Origin: Limnephilus marmoratus
Taxonomy: Eukaryota; Arthropoda; Insecta; Trichoptera; Limnephilidae
Assembly: GCA_917880885.1 (NCBI GenBank)
Contig: OU862922.1
Coordinates: forward strand, 24,676,627-24,740,626
DNA length: 64,000 nt
Reading direction: 5' to 3'
The notes beneath the pieces were generated by a model, which saw only the letters and a program-made list of their open reading frames with translations, did no database searches and had not been told where the DNA came from. This document shows positions 10,833-21,763 of this stretch, piece by piece; the stretch's first letter is position 1, and each line of letters starts with the position of its first letter. A program made the translations under genes and the position numbers.

Positions 10833-10953
10833 GGGAACGTACCCATACTACGAGACACGTTTAGGGGGGGGTCTTCAAAATGTCACGCTTGGTACAAATG
10901 GGGGGGGGGTTAAAAATTGCAAAAAGTTGGTCACGTAGTACGGGTACGTTCCC
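10833..10953. mobile_element. Short MITE with G-rich interior
   Basis: The terminal inverted repeat GGGAACGTACCCATACTACG matches the complement of the right end with one mismatch in 20. A TTA trinucleotide flanks both sides (10,830-10,832 and 10,954-10,956), the target duplication expected of PIF/Harbinger elements. The interior has two G runs. Degraded relatives lie at about 36.8 and 37.6 kb in the opposite orientation (C runs). Length 121 bp. Confidence 0.75.
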
Positions 10954-10956
10954 TTA

Positions 10957-11971
10957 GTTTGATTTTTTCGTTAAAAAAAATTTAACCAGGAAAACTTTGG
11001 TATTTTTTAAAACGGATACCTTTAGAACGCATCAAACATAGATTTCAACGAGAAAAGTGCTGCGCTGCGAAGGATATATTTTTCTACACTTGAGGTCGAA
11101 CCGCGAAATTTTGTCTAAGAATACGTAAGAAAAATCTTACTATTTGGAGCGAAAAAATTTGATTCAAAACTTCGAAGTTTTCGTTCAACCCCTTTAAAAT
11201 TAAAAAAAATCGTTGAATATTCTTTACCGCAAACTTTTTGATATTTTATTTAGTCAAAAGGTTCGCGGGCCACACGAAATGGGCTCGCGAGCTATGGGTT
11301 GCTCATCACTGTTGTAGACTAAAAACCAGGGGTACCCATAATACACGTACCACGTACGTGAAGATTGACTTTCAAATTATTAGGAGTAGAGCAATCAACC
11401 TCACTACAGTAACTTCAGTTTGACACGCTTAACTTTGCAAGCAGCAAAATGTGGAATTATCGTACGAACTTTTAAATCATTGTTTCCCAAGTATAGCTGG
11501 CTCACCGACCAGTTTCAGTGCATATTTTTGACTTCCAATTGTCTTCTTAATTTATTGTCATCCGTTTTTTTTTAAATAATGAATGTTACGAAAAAATGAC
11601 CGCGATGGATTGTTTGAGCATCCCTGCTGTATATACATACCATGCTACCCACGTTTATTTCAGAACCATTATGCCATTGTTGCATCTTCTTTCATCGTGT
11701 TAAACAGGGAATTATTTGAAATGTGGTGCAATCAACGATGACCCTTTCATTTATTAATTAATATGACCCGTGACTGTATTCACTGTATCGATTAATATGA
11801 ATGTATCGATTTTCCACAAAAATAATAATTTTAAATTGTTTTTTTTTTATTTGTAAGTCGTAAATATTTTATTTTGTCAGTGCTATTCGAATATCACCTA
11901 TGAAACATAAAGACTTTTTAATTATGAAGGCATCACCGCGGGAAGGGTATTTTACCACTGGGTGGATATTC
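10957..11971. other. No gene seen
   Basis: AT-rich sequence. The words around 10,240-10,300 and 11,255-11,330 share (C)GCGGGCC(G/A)C(A) and nearby text about a GCTATGGGTTGCTCATCACTG segment, suggesting an old dispersed repeat flanking the two MITE and LINE remnants. No boundaries could be set. Confidence 0.3.
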
Positions 11972-12169
11972 TTAGGTTAATCCATCCAGATACTTCTCCA
12001 CCTTCCTCTTCCACATCTCTTTCCCCTTGACACTATCTTTAGCCTCAATTATCCCAATTGAGGATGCCACAATATCACTGGCTCCTGACGGCCTTCGTGG
12101 TAGAGGGGCAAGACTCTTGACCAGTTTTGAGGCACATTCCAGCGGGGAAGATACTCTCAGTATCGCCTT
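11972..12169 (-). pseudogene. C-terminal remnant of an unnamed repeat-encoded protein (U1), copy 1
   Basis: On the minus strand a frame runs without stops from about 12,169 to a TAA at 11,972-11,974 (about 65 codons). Its central block reads PSGASDIVASSIGI and its end is lysine-rich (KGKEMWKRKVEKYLDGL). The block recurs as GSGASEIMASLIGVF in the frames at 50,605-50,802 and 56,084-56,272, so the reading frame is supported by conservation between copies, not only by length. I do not recognise the family. The lysine-rich C-terminus suggests a nucleic-acid-binding protein, which is inference. Confidence 0.45.
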
Positions 12170-12950
12170 GGTGTAAGATTGGTATTCAGAATTGAAACTA
12201 TGCTTGAAATGGCTTTAGCCGTATTTGGTTACTAGATCTGAATGTTAGGACTCTTGTGAGGCATTTACACAAAAGGCGGTTAGGAACCGTTGAAATTCTT
12301 GTGCGGTATCTATCCATTTTTTTTTTAATTAAAAATGTAGGCCGAAGAAACACCACTTACCACCAAAAGCTAATGATATTGTGAATAGATTTAAAAATTC
12401 TAAGCCCTTTATTTTCGGAGAATTTAATCCCTATCTTTTGGATTTGAGGATTGTAATCATTTCGTGATCAGGTTCTATTGTTTCGGTACCTGTTTTAACT
12501 AGATTCTCTGTCGTGTTCCAATAAGGCTTTCCACATGCATTATGCTTTCACCTTTGAATGTCGTTTGAACTTTGACAGCTTCCAACTTCCAACAATGGCA
12601 GCCTCTAACTTCTAAGACACTTCTTACTGTGCCATAAATACTGTGTACATTGGAATGCATTGGTTTCCAACCTTTTCCTGCATGTACCATTTAGTTTTGT
12701 TGCGGAAAATAATACGTAATATATTCCCATGTTTGTACATTCACTGTATTTCAAATGCACGACTATTTTACTACGTAAAATTTGAAAATGGAGCATTTAT
12801 AGTCCCTCTACAACATGGAAAGGTAAATAAATAATTATTTTATGAATTATAAATTTTATTATGAAAAGGAATGGTTTTACAGATTTGTAAAGTCACTAAG
12901 AACGGTTTGTTTCACAGAATTTGAATAATTCATTATTCAAAATTTAAAAT
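12170..12950. other. Mostly featureless; one shared repeat block
   Basis: 12,195-12,240 (TTCAGAATTGAAA through GCTTTAGCC to AGATCTGAAT) matches 50,260-50,318, 55,741-55,799 and 13,830-13,880, marking one more copy of the repeat called body C. No gene is seen in the rest. Confidence 0.45.
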
Positions 12951-13092
12951 TTATTAAAAGAAAATAACATAGTTTACATCACTTTATTTTTTTTTATATT
13001 TTATACTATCAACATGTTTCATGAACCATGTTGATAGTATAAAATATAAAAAAAAATTAAGTGATGTAAACGAAGTTATTTTCTTTTAATAA
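12951..13092. mobile_element. Long fold-back palindrome
   Basis: Two arms of about 65 bases are almost perfect complements: the left begins TTATTAAAAGAAAATAAC and the right ends GTTATTTTCTTTTAATAA. They meet near CAACATGTTTCATGAACCATG. Only a few mismatches separate the arms, so the element is young or maintained. It has no coding sequence and looks like a palindromic MITE. Flanking target duplication is unclear because the surroundings are A/T only. Confidence 0.75.
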
Positions 13093-13794
13093 TTAAATAA
13101 TGACATCACAAAGTAACAACCTTTTAGAAGAAGTTTTCTTCGAAAAATCAAAATTCAAAAGGTTACATTCAAGTTCTGTGACAGATCTATTCAAGTTCCG
13201 TTATTATTTCACAATGGATCGGACGTTATTGAACGTTGCAACGATATATCAGGTACTGCAAGATAGAGCGCGAGCTACATGTTTTAAAACATAAACTATG
13301 ACAGTGGTTACATCGGTTTCCATTCAAATACATGAAAGACATTCATTTCTAATTTGTGTTAATCTATTGAGACATGAAATAATATTCTGATATTCAATAA
13401 GCAATGTTTTTATTTAAATATTTGCGAAGCAGTCAGTAAAAGGAAAACAACTGAAAATGTTGTCAACCTGTGCAGCAACCGCAGCAACGTGAATGAGCAT
13501 GTAGCATTATTTGTATTCGCGCTGCACTGATCGATTGATCGTAAAATGCACTACTGTGCAGCACATTGTTCTGCATATATGATTCTGTGAATGCACCTTT
13601 GTTTCCTGCGGGGCTTTGTCTATTGTTGTTTTTCGGCTAAATGCTTTGTTTAACGTTAAAAGCTTCCGGAATATTGTTGTTTGGAAAATGACATTTCTAA
13701 TGACAAAACGATCAATAGCTGGTATTTCTACGTAATTTGTTAACTGGTTTAACAAATTTTAATCCTTTCATGAGTTAGTTATACTCCTGTAGTT

Positions 13795-13960
13795 ACTGTC
13801 AGTATCGCCCTAGTAAAATATCACGCTTTCAGAATCGAAGCGTTGCTTGCATTGGCTTTAGTGACCAGATTAAACATCCCAAACTTTCTCATTTCCTTTT
13901 TCCTCCTTACTCTCTTTAGTCTCACAACATACCCCAAATGGCGAGGATGTGTACAAATAT
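13795..13960 (+). repeat. Body C repeat remnant
   Basis: Shares CAGTATCGCC, GCTTTAG and GTGACCAGAT with 12.15-12.24 kb, then the C/T-rich stretch and TCACAACATACC with 50,350-50,400 and 55,860. In the 50 and 56 kb copies this body runs into tail T; here the tail is lost. Confidence 0.5.
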
Positions 13961-14015
13961 TGGTTTTTTACTTCTCATCATTGCAAATTCCATCGATTTG
14001 ATAATATAATATAAT

Positions 14016-15815
14016 TAGTGTCCGACCGAAACAGGATTTTCTACCGAAACCGAATCTTCGGTAGCTGTTTCAGTTTCGGCCGAAACCGAAAATCGAAACT
14101 TTTTTAGACATGTTAACAATCAATTGTTTACTGAAATTTGGCTTATTTTTTACACTTATACAAACAGTTAACATGTGTTAAATGAAATTAAAAAAAACAA
14201 TGATTGAAGCTATGTGAATTTTTTTTTTATTACTAAAAATTAACAAATATGTTAATTACTCCTTAGAACATAAATTGGTCAATAATCAAAACTTATGTAA
14301 ACTATAAGAGAAGGACCTCATTAATTGGAAATTTTAATTTGCGTTTACAATCACACATAAATTGGTCAATAATCAAAACTTATGTAAACTATAAAGCTGA
14401 AGTCACAAGGTTCACTCGGATGAAGGTTTACTCGATGAAATGTTCCATTCTCGTTTCACCGAGTGTTCACACGGTTCCTTCGAAGGAAAAGTTCACTCGA
14501 CATTCTCGCTGCGAAGTCGTCGAGAGTAGTCGCGGCCGCATTGGAATTCGTCCGGCGCTGACGGCTATGTTCGGGAATATTTACGATTTCAATTGACATT
14601 TCCGATAACGTCGAACTAAATTACGAGAAATTGGCGATTCTTGTAAACAGTAAATAAATTTCAGCACCATAAAATGAACGTATGGTTAAATAATAACCTG
14701 AAAACTGATATCTACCACTATTTTTGCACCATGAAAATATTTTTATTCCAAAATAGGCCTCGGCTTGCAATAAAATCCATATAAATGGAATATTTATTAA
14801 CGTATCCAAAAACTAAAAACTGTTTTGGAAAGGTGATGAAATATGCTTCCAAAATTTATTATTAGAAATAACCACCTAATTTTTTAAATAGAGTAATTTT
14901 TAATATAAACTTTTAAAAGTTTAAAAAATGGCTCTCCTTGCTTTTTATTCTAACTAAAATTACTGGTTAACAAAATAAATATAAAAACACATACTTATTT
15001 TGTTAGACAAAAAAATTATAAACGTTTCTGTCACCTCACTTTTTTATCGTTTCGTATAAAAATAATTCATAAAAAATTCACAATGTTTCATAATTTTTTT
15101 TTCAAATTCGATCAGAAACTTTCGTTCCATAGAAGTGTACATTCGTATTCGTTTGTGGTTAATCGTTATATTGAATATATAGAGCATTATTTTCTCTTTC
15201 CAATACCGTTTAGATCACATTTTTCACTATGATAGTAAGGGAGAAACAACGATTTCTATGAGACGTGTAGGAGTTATTTCGAAAAGCGAACTAAACGGAG
15301 CATTTTGACGTTTAAGCCGCTCCGGCTACTCGTCCTCACGCCAGAACATTTCGGCCGACTAATTTGCGAGTGAAAGACTGTTCACTTGAGTGTTCACACA
15401 CATCATTCGCGTCACGTGATGTTAAATTCCGGTTGCGAGTGAACAGTGCCGAAGGAAGCATTCCAACATTGTTGGAATGCTTCATTCGGAACTGTCTCTA
15501 TTCACTTTCGTGTTCACACGGTTCATTTCGAGGGAAAGAGGCGGAATGAAATCACGAAATGAACGATAAATGAATGGTGTGAATGGGCTATAAGGGAAGG
15601 ACCTCATTAATTGAATATTTTAATTTGCGTTTACAATCACAACATTCAACATCATACAAGACTAAATTTACCATTTATTGATATCTTTTGCAGAGTTTAG
15701 GTGTGGCCGAAGGTTCGGCTGAAAATCTGCCGAAACCGAAACTGATGCCGAAACTAGATTTTTTGCCGAAACTTGCCGAAACCGAAACCGAACCCGAACC
15801 TTCGGTCGGTCACTA
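14016..15815. mobile_element. hAT-type MITE (family H1), copy 2, interrupted
   Basis: The 8-bp duplication AATATAAT is identical on both sides (14,008-14,015 and 15,816-15,823). It starts TAGTGTCCGACCG and ends CGGTCGGTCACTA, nearly perfect inverted ends. The outer parts match the 489-bp copy at 59.3 kb. The extra length comes from a 1.2 kb nested element (14,394-15,587) and from a partial internal duplication: the segment starting CATAAATTGGTCAATAATC occurs twice, near 14,271 and 14,355. Confidence 0.88.
14394..15587. mobile_element. Nested DNA element with GTTCAC-type subterminal repeats
   Basis: Inserted within the H1 MITE with CTATA on both sides (14,389-14,393 and 15,588-15,592). The terminal regions repeat TCACAAGGTTCACTCG-like words on the left and TGTTCACACGGTTCA-like words in opposite orientation near the right, as subterminal transposase-binding motifs often do. 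A perfect inner hairpin (GCATTCCAACATTGTTGGAATGC) lies near 15,458-15,480. The central part (14,745-15,260) is a copy of repeat R5. No open frame of note. The superfamily is not settled; a 5-bp duplication does not match hAT. Confidence 0.6.
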
Positions 15816-15894
15816 AATATAATACAGATCTCACCTTTGATTTTTCATTGATTTCAAATTAATGTTGACGTAAAAGTAATGACGTAAACAGTAA

Positions 15895-17511
15895 CAGGGT
15901 GGCCACAGGACCTGGAAAACCTGGAATTATCAGGGAATTTTACCGAACCTGGAATTATCAGGGAAATGTCAGGGAATTTCAATTTTTTTTTTTTAAATCA
16001 GGGAATTCCAAAAATAAAACTAAATAAGTTATTTTGCGATTTGTGAAACCCCAAAATTGTTTTATTGCGGTATTTTAAATAGGTACATAGTTATCTATGT
16101 CCTAATACAATAAAAACACCTATAATAACACATCTATACCAAATCAATCACATATCTTCGCAATTTAATTTTAAATGCCTTTATGCTCTCTATTCCAATT
16201 TTATTTCTTCTGGTAATTCTCCAAATATCTTTAATAATAATAATTGGCTAATTTATATAGCGCCATTTTCGTGGAAAATCACCTCAAGGGCGCTGTGTAT
16301 GCTCCGTACATCAATGACTTTTAACTCGTGTGTTTTTTTCCTGAAGGGGAGTCTCAGTTCATTTCTTTTCCTCGTCTCGTGTGTATGTTTGTTTTGTAGT
16401 TTATCAATTTTTCTTAGGAATTCAATAGACGTATGGCCATTGATTATTTTGTAGATTAACAATATAGTATTGAAGTAAATAATTTGTTTAAATGACAAGA
16501 TATTTAACTCCTTCAACTTTTTCTTGACTGAAGTGTACCTATTTTTTTTTTTTCTTCTCATAGCTCCGTTTGGTAGAATTGTCATTTGTTTCATTAATCC
16601 GTCGTTGGCTAAGAATAGAGTGCTGCTACAGTAATTTATGTGTGGTACAATGATTGCGTTGTACACATTTTTACTGAAGACTATGTCAAGGAATCTTATT
16701 CTTCACAAAAGCGAAATTTTTTTGGCAATCTTTTTAATAATTGGTTTTGTATTTTGAGCAAAAGTCAACTTGGAGTCAATTATTACCCCCAAATATGTAA
16801 TTTCAAATCTTTCAAAACTTCACCGTCTATCAATATGTCTTTTTTTGTTTGTTACTCGTTTTCCAATGTTCATAAATTTAGTTTTGTTTACATTCAATTT
16901 TAGTTTATTTTTCTTCAGCCATATTGATATATTATGTAGGTCTTCATTTAAATGATTCATTATGAGTTCATAATCTTCTCCTGCTATATATATATATCAA
17001 TGCGTCGTCTGCAAATAATCTTATTTTACAATGTTTCAATACTTTTACCATATCATTAATGTACATTGTAAAAAGAATAGGTCCGAGAACAGACCATTGT
17101 GGTACTCCCAATCTTCATTGGTTCGGAGATTGTCTCACCCACTTTTTGTGGTTTGATATCTATTAGTTAAATACTTGAACCATTTCAATGCCATTCCTTT
17201 TTTTCTATTTTTAGATAGTTTTTTAATTATTTTATCTCTATCTATCGTTTCAAAATTCTCTATCTATCGTTTGAAAAAAGTCTTCAGGCGAAATATCATG
17301 AATTTGTAACAAGTGTATTTTGTTTTTTAATAGATTATTGTGATGCAAAGAAATAATAAATGCTATAGATGACGGAATTCCCTTTATTATTTATCTAACG
17401 AACGATATCCCCTTATATCAAATTAAACATATCAGGGAAAAATGTAGAAACTGCCCTGGAAAACCTGGAATTATCAGGGAATTATGAAATCCGTTTTTCG
17501 TGGCCACCCTG
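15895..17511. mobile_element. hAT-like element with CAGGGTGGCCAC ends, carrying a LINE
   Basis: The ends are the perfect inverted repeat CAGGGTGGCCAC/GTGGCCACCCTG. AGTAA flanks both sides (15,890-15,894 and 17,512-17,516). Subterminal copies of CCTGGAATTATCAGGGAAT occur at both ends. The terminal sequence resembles hAT elements, although the visible duplication is 5 bp instead of 8. The interior is occupied by a minus-strand LINE (16,229-17,345). The remaining hAT-derived sequence is non-coding. Confidence 0.75.
16229..17345 (-). pseudogene. L2/Jockey-like LINE reverse transcriptase, 5'-truncated
   Basis: Read on the minus strand, 17,300 to 16,253 gives an RT palm and thumb in several frames: FETIDRDKI, then GMALKWFK, then GVPQ-like SVLGPILFTMYINDM, the catalytic FADDA (near 17,000), KLNVNKTKFMNIGKR, and the tail VPHINYCSSTLFLAND. 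The last 137 codons (16,666 to 16,253) are open; frameshifts interrupt the rest. The 3' end carries the same nested hairpin (AGCGCC/GGCGCT) and ATT run as the L2-like LINE at 22.6-24.2 kb, so it belongs to that tail family. It sits wholly inside the hAT-like element, so it arrived later. No endonuclease domain is present. Inactive. Confidence 0.85.
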
Positions 17512-17516
17512 AGTAA

Positions 17517-18329
17517 GCAGAATCCAGTAACTAAAACTCGTGTGTCTTTCCACCACAAGCGAAACCCTAATTTAATCAACCGTAGAACACCAACTAATAG
17601 TACACCTAACCCATTAGAAAATTTTAATTACAGCATTTAAAAGTGATTTATATTCGTTTACGGACTTAAAAAGTTTTTGTATATTTTTCCTTCATTTTTT
17701 TACAAATGACATTAAATTAAGGATAACACAATAATTTACTGCTTATGTAATTATAGCTAAGTATTAATTAATGTTAATATTTAATTTAATTATTTTAGTA
17801 AAAGTTTTTTTGCAAGTTATATTGTAAAATATTAAGATGACTTGTTTGTTTCCGCTCGTACATACGCGATATGAATATGAATAAATAATTTAGTCCATAC
17901 GAAAACTCAATTCTTCCACGAAAGGCATGCAAATACATTATTGGATTGAATCACTGACACAATGAACGAGCAGAATATGAAATATTTTTAATTTACCTTT
18001 ATGCTTATATTATTTTTATTCTGCTTAAAATTTTTTGCAAAATTTTTATTTACATTATAACATAACCTGTTTGGTGGAATTTACCCAAATACGACTCTTA
18101 CTTTGATGGTTGTTAATTATTTTGATATGCGTTCTCTTTGCGTGTTTGTCAGTGATTATAACCGCATTATATCTAGTTTAAAGATTGTATTGATTGTAAA
18201 ACCCTAATGTGCGTAACGTTTTAGCAAAGCCCTCCATTAACTAAATTGTGTTATTTAGAATTTGAACCCAACGCTAAAAACTTCATCAAAATATTGAGTT
18301 TAACCCGTCAGGCTAATTTGATCGCTTTT
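17517..18329. other. No gene seen
   Basis: AT-rich, many stops in all frames, no inverted-repeat ends noticed. Confidence 0.4.
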
Positions 18330-19020
18330 CGGCGCAACTCATGTATGTCTCGTAGAAATCGTTATCTTTATCTACCTTCAAATTATGAAACTTTGGGATT
18401 TTTTTATTAAAAAATTAAATGTTTATAATAATAATAATAATAAATTTGGACAACTTATATAGCGCTGTTTTTGCGAAAAATCGCCTCAAGAGCGCTGTAT
18501 AAATTAGCATGGATTTTACTTTAGAATTTACTTGACTATTAGGCCAGTGCAATTAGCGCCAAAAAGGGGGTCGCGATCGTAATTATTCCGGTAGTCCCAA
18601 TTCCCTCACATGTCTCATATGCTCATCTCCCGATGTAAAATCTGAGTTTTCGACCTTGGGTCACTTGAGCTTTCGCCGCCATTTTGAAAAAACCAGACGA
18701 AATCGCGCCAAAATCCAGTCTTTCTCAAATATCTCTCTTCCAATAAAAATTTCGGATAATATAGCTTTACCAGTTTAGTAGAACATAAAATTACCTACCA
18801 TTTTTATATGAAGAATTTTCTTCTATCTCTAATAAATATCGAGATACACAGTCGTAAAAACGTGTATAAGTTTGTGAAAACATGAAAATTGATTTAGTTT
18901 CATAAAATTTGAAAGCATATTTTATCACCTTTCAAAAGTTTTTAGTTTTCTGATACTTTCAGAAATATTCCATTTATTTGGGTTTTATTGTAAAGCGGAA
19001 ATAGTTTGACCCTCTGCTTG
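18330..19020 (-). repeat. Repeat R5 copy, interrupted by an L2-type tail
   Basis: Minus-strand matches to 14,745-15,260: the block AAATGGAATATTT and GAAAGGTGATAAAATATGC near 18,900-18,980, and AACGATTTCTACGAGAC near 18,345. Between them lies an L2-type tail (18,425-18,505) and unrelated sequence. Other R5 copies are at 43,060 (minus) and 47,540 (plus). The family is non-coding and its ends are unresolved. Confidence 0.55.
18425..18505 (-). repeat. L2-type 3' hairpin tail, solitary copy
   Basis: Complement of the L2-like 3' end: an ATA/ATT microsatellite, then AGCGCTGTTTTTGCG, then CGCCTCAAGAGCGCTGTA. Only the tail was copied, consistent with extreme 5' truncation during target-primed reverse transcription. 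Confidence 0.78.
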
Positions 19021-19259
19021 TTTAAAAGCATAATGGAATGACAAACAAATTATCATCTTTGTCAGTTTGGTCATTCATTAAAATTATTGCAGTAAAGCTC
19101 GTTGGTATTCAAAGGACTTTTAATCGTTTTGCAGAAATTGATTTGTCTGGCATTAACAGAATTGTTAATGCACCATGAATTTTGCATTGTTTGTTTTCGA
19201 AAGTTTATTCACTCTCGTATGTAACGCGCGCGTTTACTGTTATCCGACACGCGTGCAGT

Positions 19260-19279
19260 GTGCACCGTGCACGGTGCAC
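19260..19279. other. Perfect 20-bp palindrome
   Basis: GTGCACCGTGCACGGTGCAC equals its own reverse complement and lies in a locally GC-rich patch (19,215-19,280) of otherwise AT-rich DNA. It might be a binding site for a dimeric factor. No gene is adjacent. Confidence 0.6.
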
Positions 19280-19529
19280 GTGGCTAGAATTATTTTTATC
19301 TTGTCCGTTAACCTTTGGAATGCTGTGACGATATCTTCAAAAATTACAATCCATCTTTAAATAAAATTATTTGTACAATCTGGAAACCATTTTTTATCAT
19401 TGTCATTCAATATTATTATCATTGGCAAGAAGAGACGAGGTGAACAAGAAACTGCAGAAAAGATGCAAGGAAATGTAAGAAAAAAAAAAAAAAAAACAAT
19501 GCTCAATCAATTCCTTTATTTCTGCCCAT

Positions 19530-19700
19530 CTTATATTCCAATATAGGCTCATTCGAGTTTATACCGGTCGATTAAACTCTAACCTCCGTCCCATCCTCAG
19601 ACATTGTGTTCCGAGACCTAACAAATCAGTGCCCCCTGGTGTGCCGGTCTCACCGGGACATGAATGCTCCTAGCTGGGGTGGTACAATCGTATCATGTAT
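19530..19700 (-). pseudogene. Degenerate copy of repeat-encoded protein U1 (middle part)
   Basis: The minus strand reads RLYHPS near 19,685, then blocks in shifted frames, aligning with RLYYPSQGHSRGDRYTR in the frames at 50.8 and 56.27 kb. At DNA level GCTGGGGTGGTACAA and CCGGGACATGAATG are the markers. Too damaged to be coding. Confidence 0.4.
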
Positions 19701-19834
19701 ATTAAGTCATTTATCAATATTTTTTATTCCACAAGATTAGCTGTTTTCTATATCCTACGAAATATGTTTCGAGAGGTACTTACATATTTTATTCATTTAT
19801 TTTTATTTTTAACTTTACGAGTAAACCTAAAATT

Positions 19835-20022
19835 GTAATATTTAATTAAATGACGACAATATTAGCGAAACTCAATCGAAAATATGGAGACAAAAAAATC
19901 AGAAAAATATATTGGCACCTCTGGGACTCGAACTAGAGGTGCCAATATTTTTTTCTGATTTTTTAGTCTCCAGATTTTCGAATAACTTTCGCTAATATTG
20001 TCTTCATTTAATTAAATATTTT
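19835..20022. mobile_element. Fold-back element with tRNA T-arm-like centre
   Basis: Two arms of about 85-90 bases pair across the whole element; shared words include ATTTAATTAAATGA, ACAATATTAGCGAAA and TGGAGAC. The turn contains GGCACCTCTGGGACTCGAAC, then AGAGGTGCC. On the minus strand this reads GTTCGAGTCCC, a canonical T-loop/B-box. A half copy of the arm lies at 39,870-39,965. Non-coding palindromic MITE. Confidence 0.7.
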
Positions 20023-20754
20023 ATTATTATTATTTCAATTATTAGTTCAACACTATGTACATCCATAAAATAGCATGGAAAAATTGAGTTAAGTTGAAAC
20101 CTCAATTTTTAAAAATATACGCAATGTGACAAAAATTTAGAGTTTGGTAATATTCTGCTTAAAATAAGTCATTTTGTATGAATTAATTTCGTAAAGAATT
20201 TTTTTATCAAAACATTTAACCCTTTTTAATATTTTGTAAATATTTTTTTCGTCACTTTTTCACAACATTTACGCAATTCGCACACTATTATATTATATCA
20301 AACGTGCCCAAAGTATCGACGGTATAGTGTCATTATTATTTACATCACAGTCCAGTTAATATAATTTTACCGTTCTCACCATGGCCATGATGTGATAATG
20401 CGTGATCCACCATTTAATAATCTAGGTGCAACAATATGAACGCACTGTATTTTGTATTATTATGTATATGTGCAAAAGTAGAAGTATTAATTATTCACTG
20501 TGTGAATCGAGTCCAAAGCACTGTTATTCCTAAAAGATTTTCTAGGAAATAAACACTTTGTTTTTTCTATTTCAGTTATATCATTATTGTGAAATTATTT
20601 CTCTCAGCGTCAATCGTATTGAGCTTAAAATAAGCTGCACTATAGGGAAAAACAGGTTTTTATAGAGGGAAAAGGTTGTGCGAATTTCATAACCCCAAAG
20701 CACACCAGTCGAGAGATTTTGTTGCTTCAAATTTTCTGCATTACAGGTTGTTTA

Positions 20755-21235
20755 GATTTTTACATTGCGTCGTTTATTAAATAAGTGATGTATGGCAGTG
20801 AGGCATGGAAATGGCAGAGGAAGGATGAAAGTAGACTGAATGCTGTAGAAATGAGATCCCTGAGGCGTATGTGTGGTAAAACCATGGACGATCGTGTGAG
20901 GAACATGGAGATCCGCAAGGAATGCAAGGCTGATGTAAGCGTAATGAGTAAGATTAAAAAAGGGATGCTCAGATGGTTTGGTCATGTAGAGCGAATGAAC
21001 GAGGAAAGGAGTGTGAGTGTAACGCCAAAAGAAGCAAGGGACGCTTGAGGGATACATGGCACGACCAAGTGAATCAGATACTTGAGTCGGGCCATGTGAA
21101 GAGTCGGAATAATAGAGCATGTATGAGACGATGTATGAATGTGAACGAGGCAAGAAGTGTGTGCCGAGATCGTGTTGTTTGGCGGTTTGTCCTCTCTGCC
21201 TACCCTGTGGGGAAACGGCGTGATGGTTAGTTAGT
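20755..21235 (+). pseudogene. RTE-like LINE, C-terminal fragment with 3' end
   Basis: The frame from about 20,785 reads YGSEAW, NAVEMRSLRRMCGKT, RNMEIRKECKADVSVM, LRWFGHVERM. After a frameshift near 21,030 it reads TWHDQVNQILESGHVKSRNN and VVWRFVLSAYPVGK. These are the conserved blocks that follow the RT palm in RTE-like LINE proteins. The end has GGCGTGATGG followed by TTAG repeats, also seen at 10,818 and, on the other strand, at 28,826. About 145 residues remain. The catalytic FADD box is missing. A 5'-truncated, frameshifted copy. Confidence 0.85.
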
Positions 21236-21763
21236 TAATTAGTAAAATGTAACTTTTCTGTGGAATAAAAAATATTTAATTGAAACGGTTTTTTTCTATG
21301 ATGTTTAAGTTTACCTAAGTTGCAATTGTTGACGTCACGTTTTAGTGCTGACATAAGTTTTTGTCTACGATGATTCAGACATGTGTTGCTATAATTTCTG
21401 ACATTTGATGTATTTATTTGTCCATGTTTTTAACTATGATATTTTAAACGATTTATTTATACACTCACTGCATTTGCTAAAAATTGCGTAGGTACCACAA
21501 TGTCTCGGTAATAAAATTGCTATAAATGCCTTCATCTTTTACGAAAGTTTAATTCCGCCACAATCTCATTTCGCATGCACTGATTACGTAGTGCCTAGCG
21601 CCTGTGTGTCTGTCGAGGATGCTGAGAGAAAAGTGTCAACTCTCGTGTCAGCCATCCATCACTCCTCCACCTCGGGAACACACTCCGAGAGCTGATGATG
21701 GAGAAGCTTCTTGATTGAAGTTTTACTACGTGTTCTCGTACTTTCCCTTTGATCGACATAAGC

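Noticed and set aside
20752..21153. 133-codon minus-strand frame
   Set aside because: Antisense of the RTE-like reverse-transcriptase fragment on the + strand.
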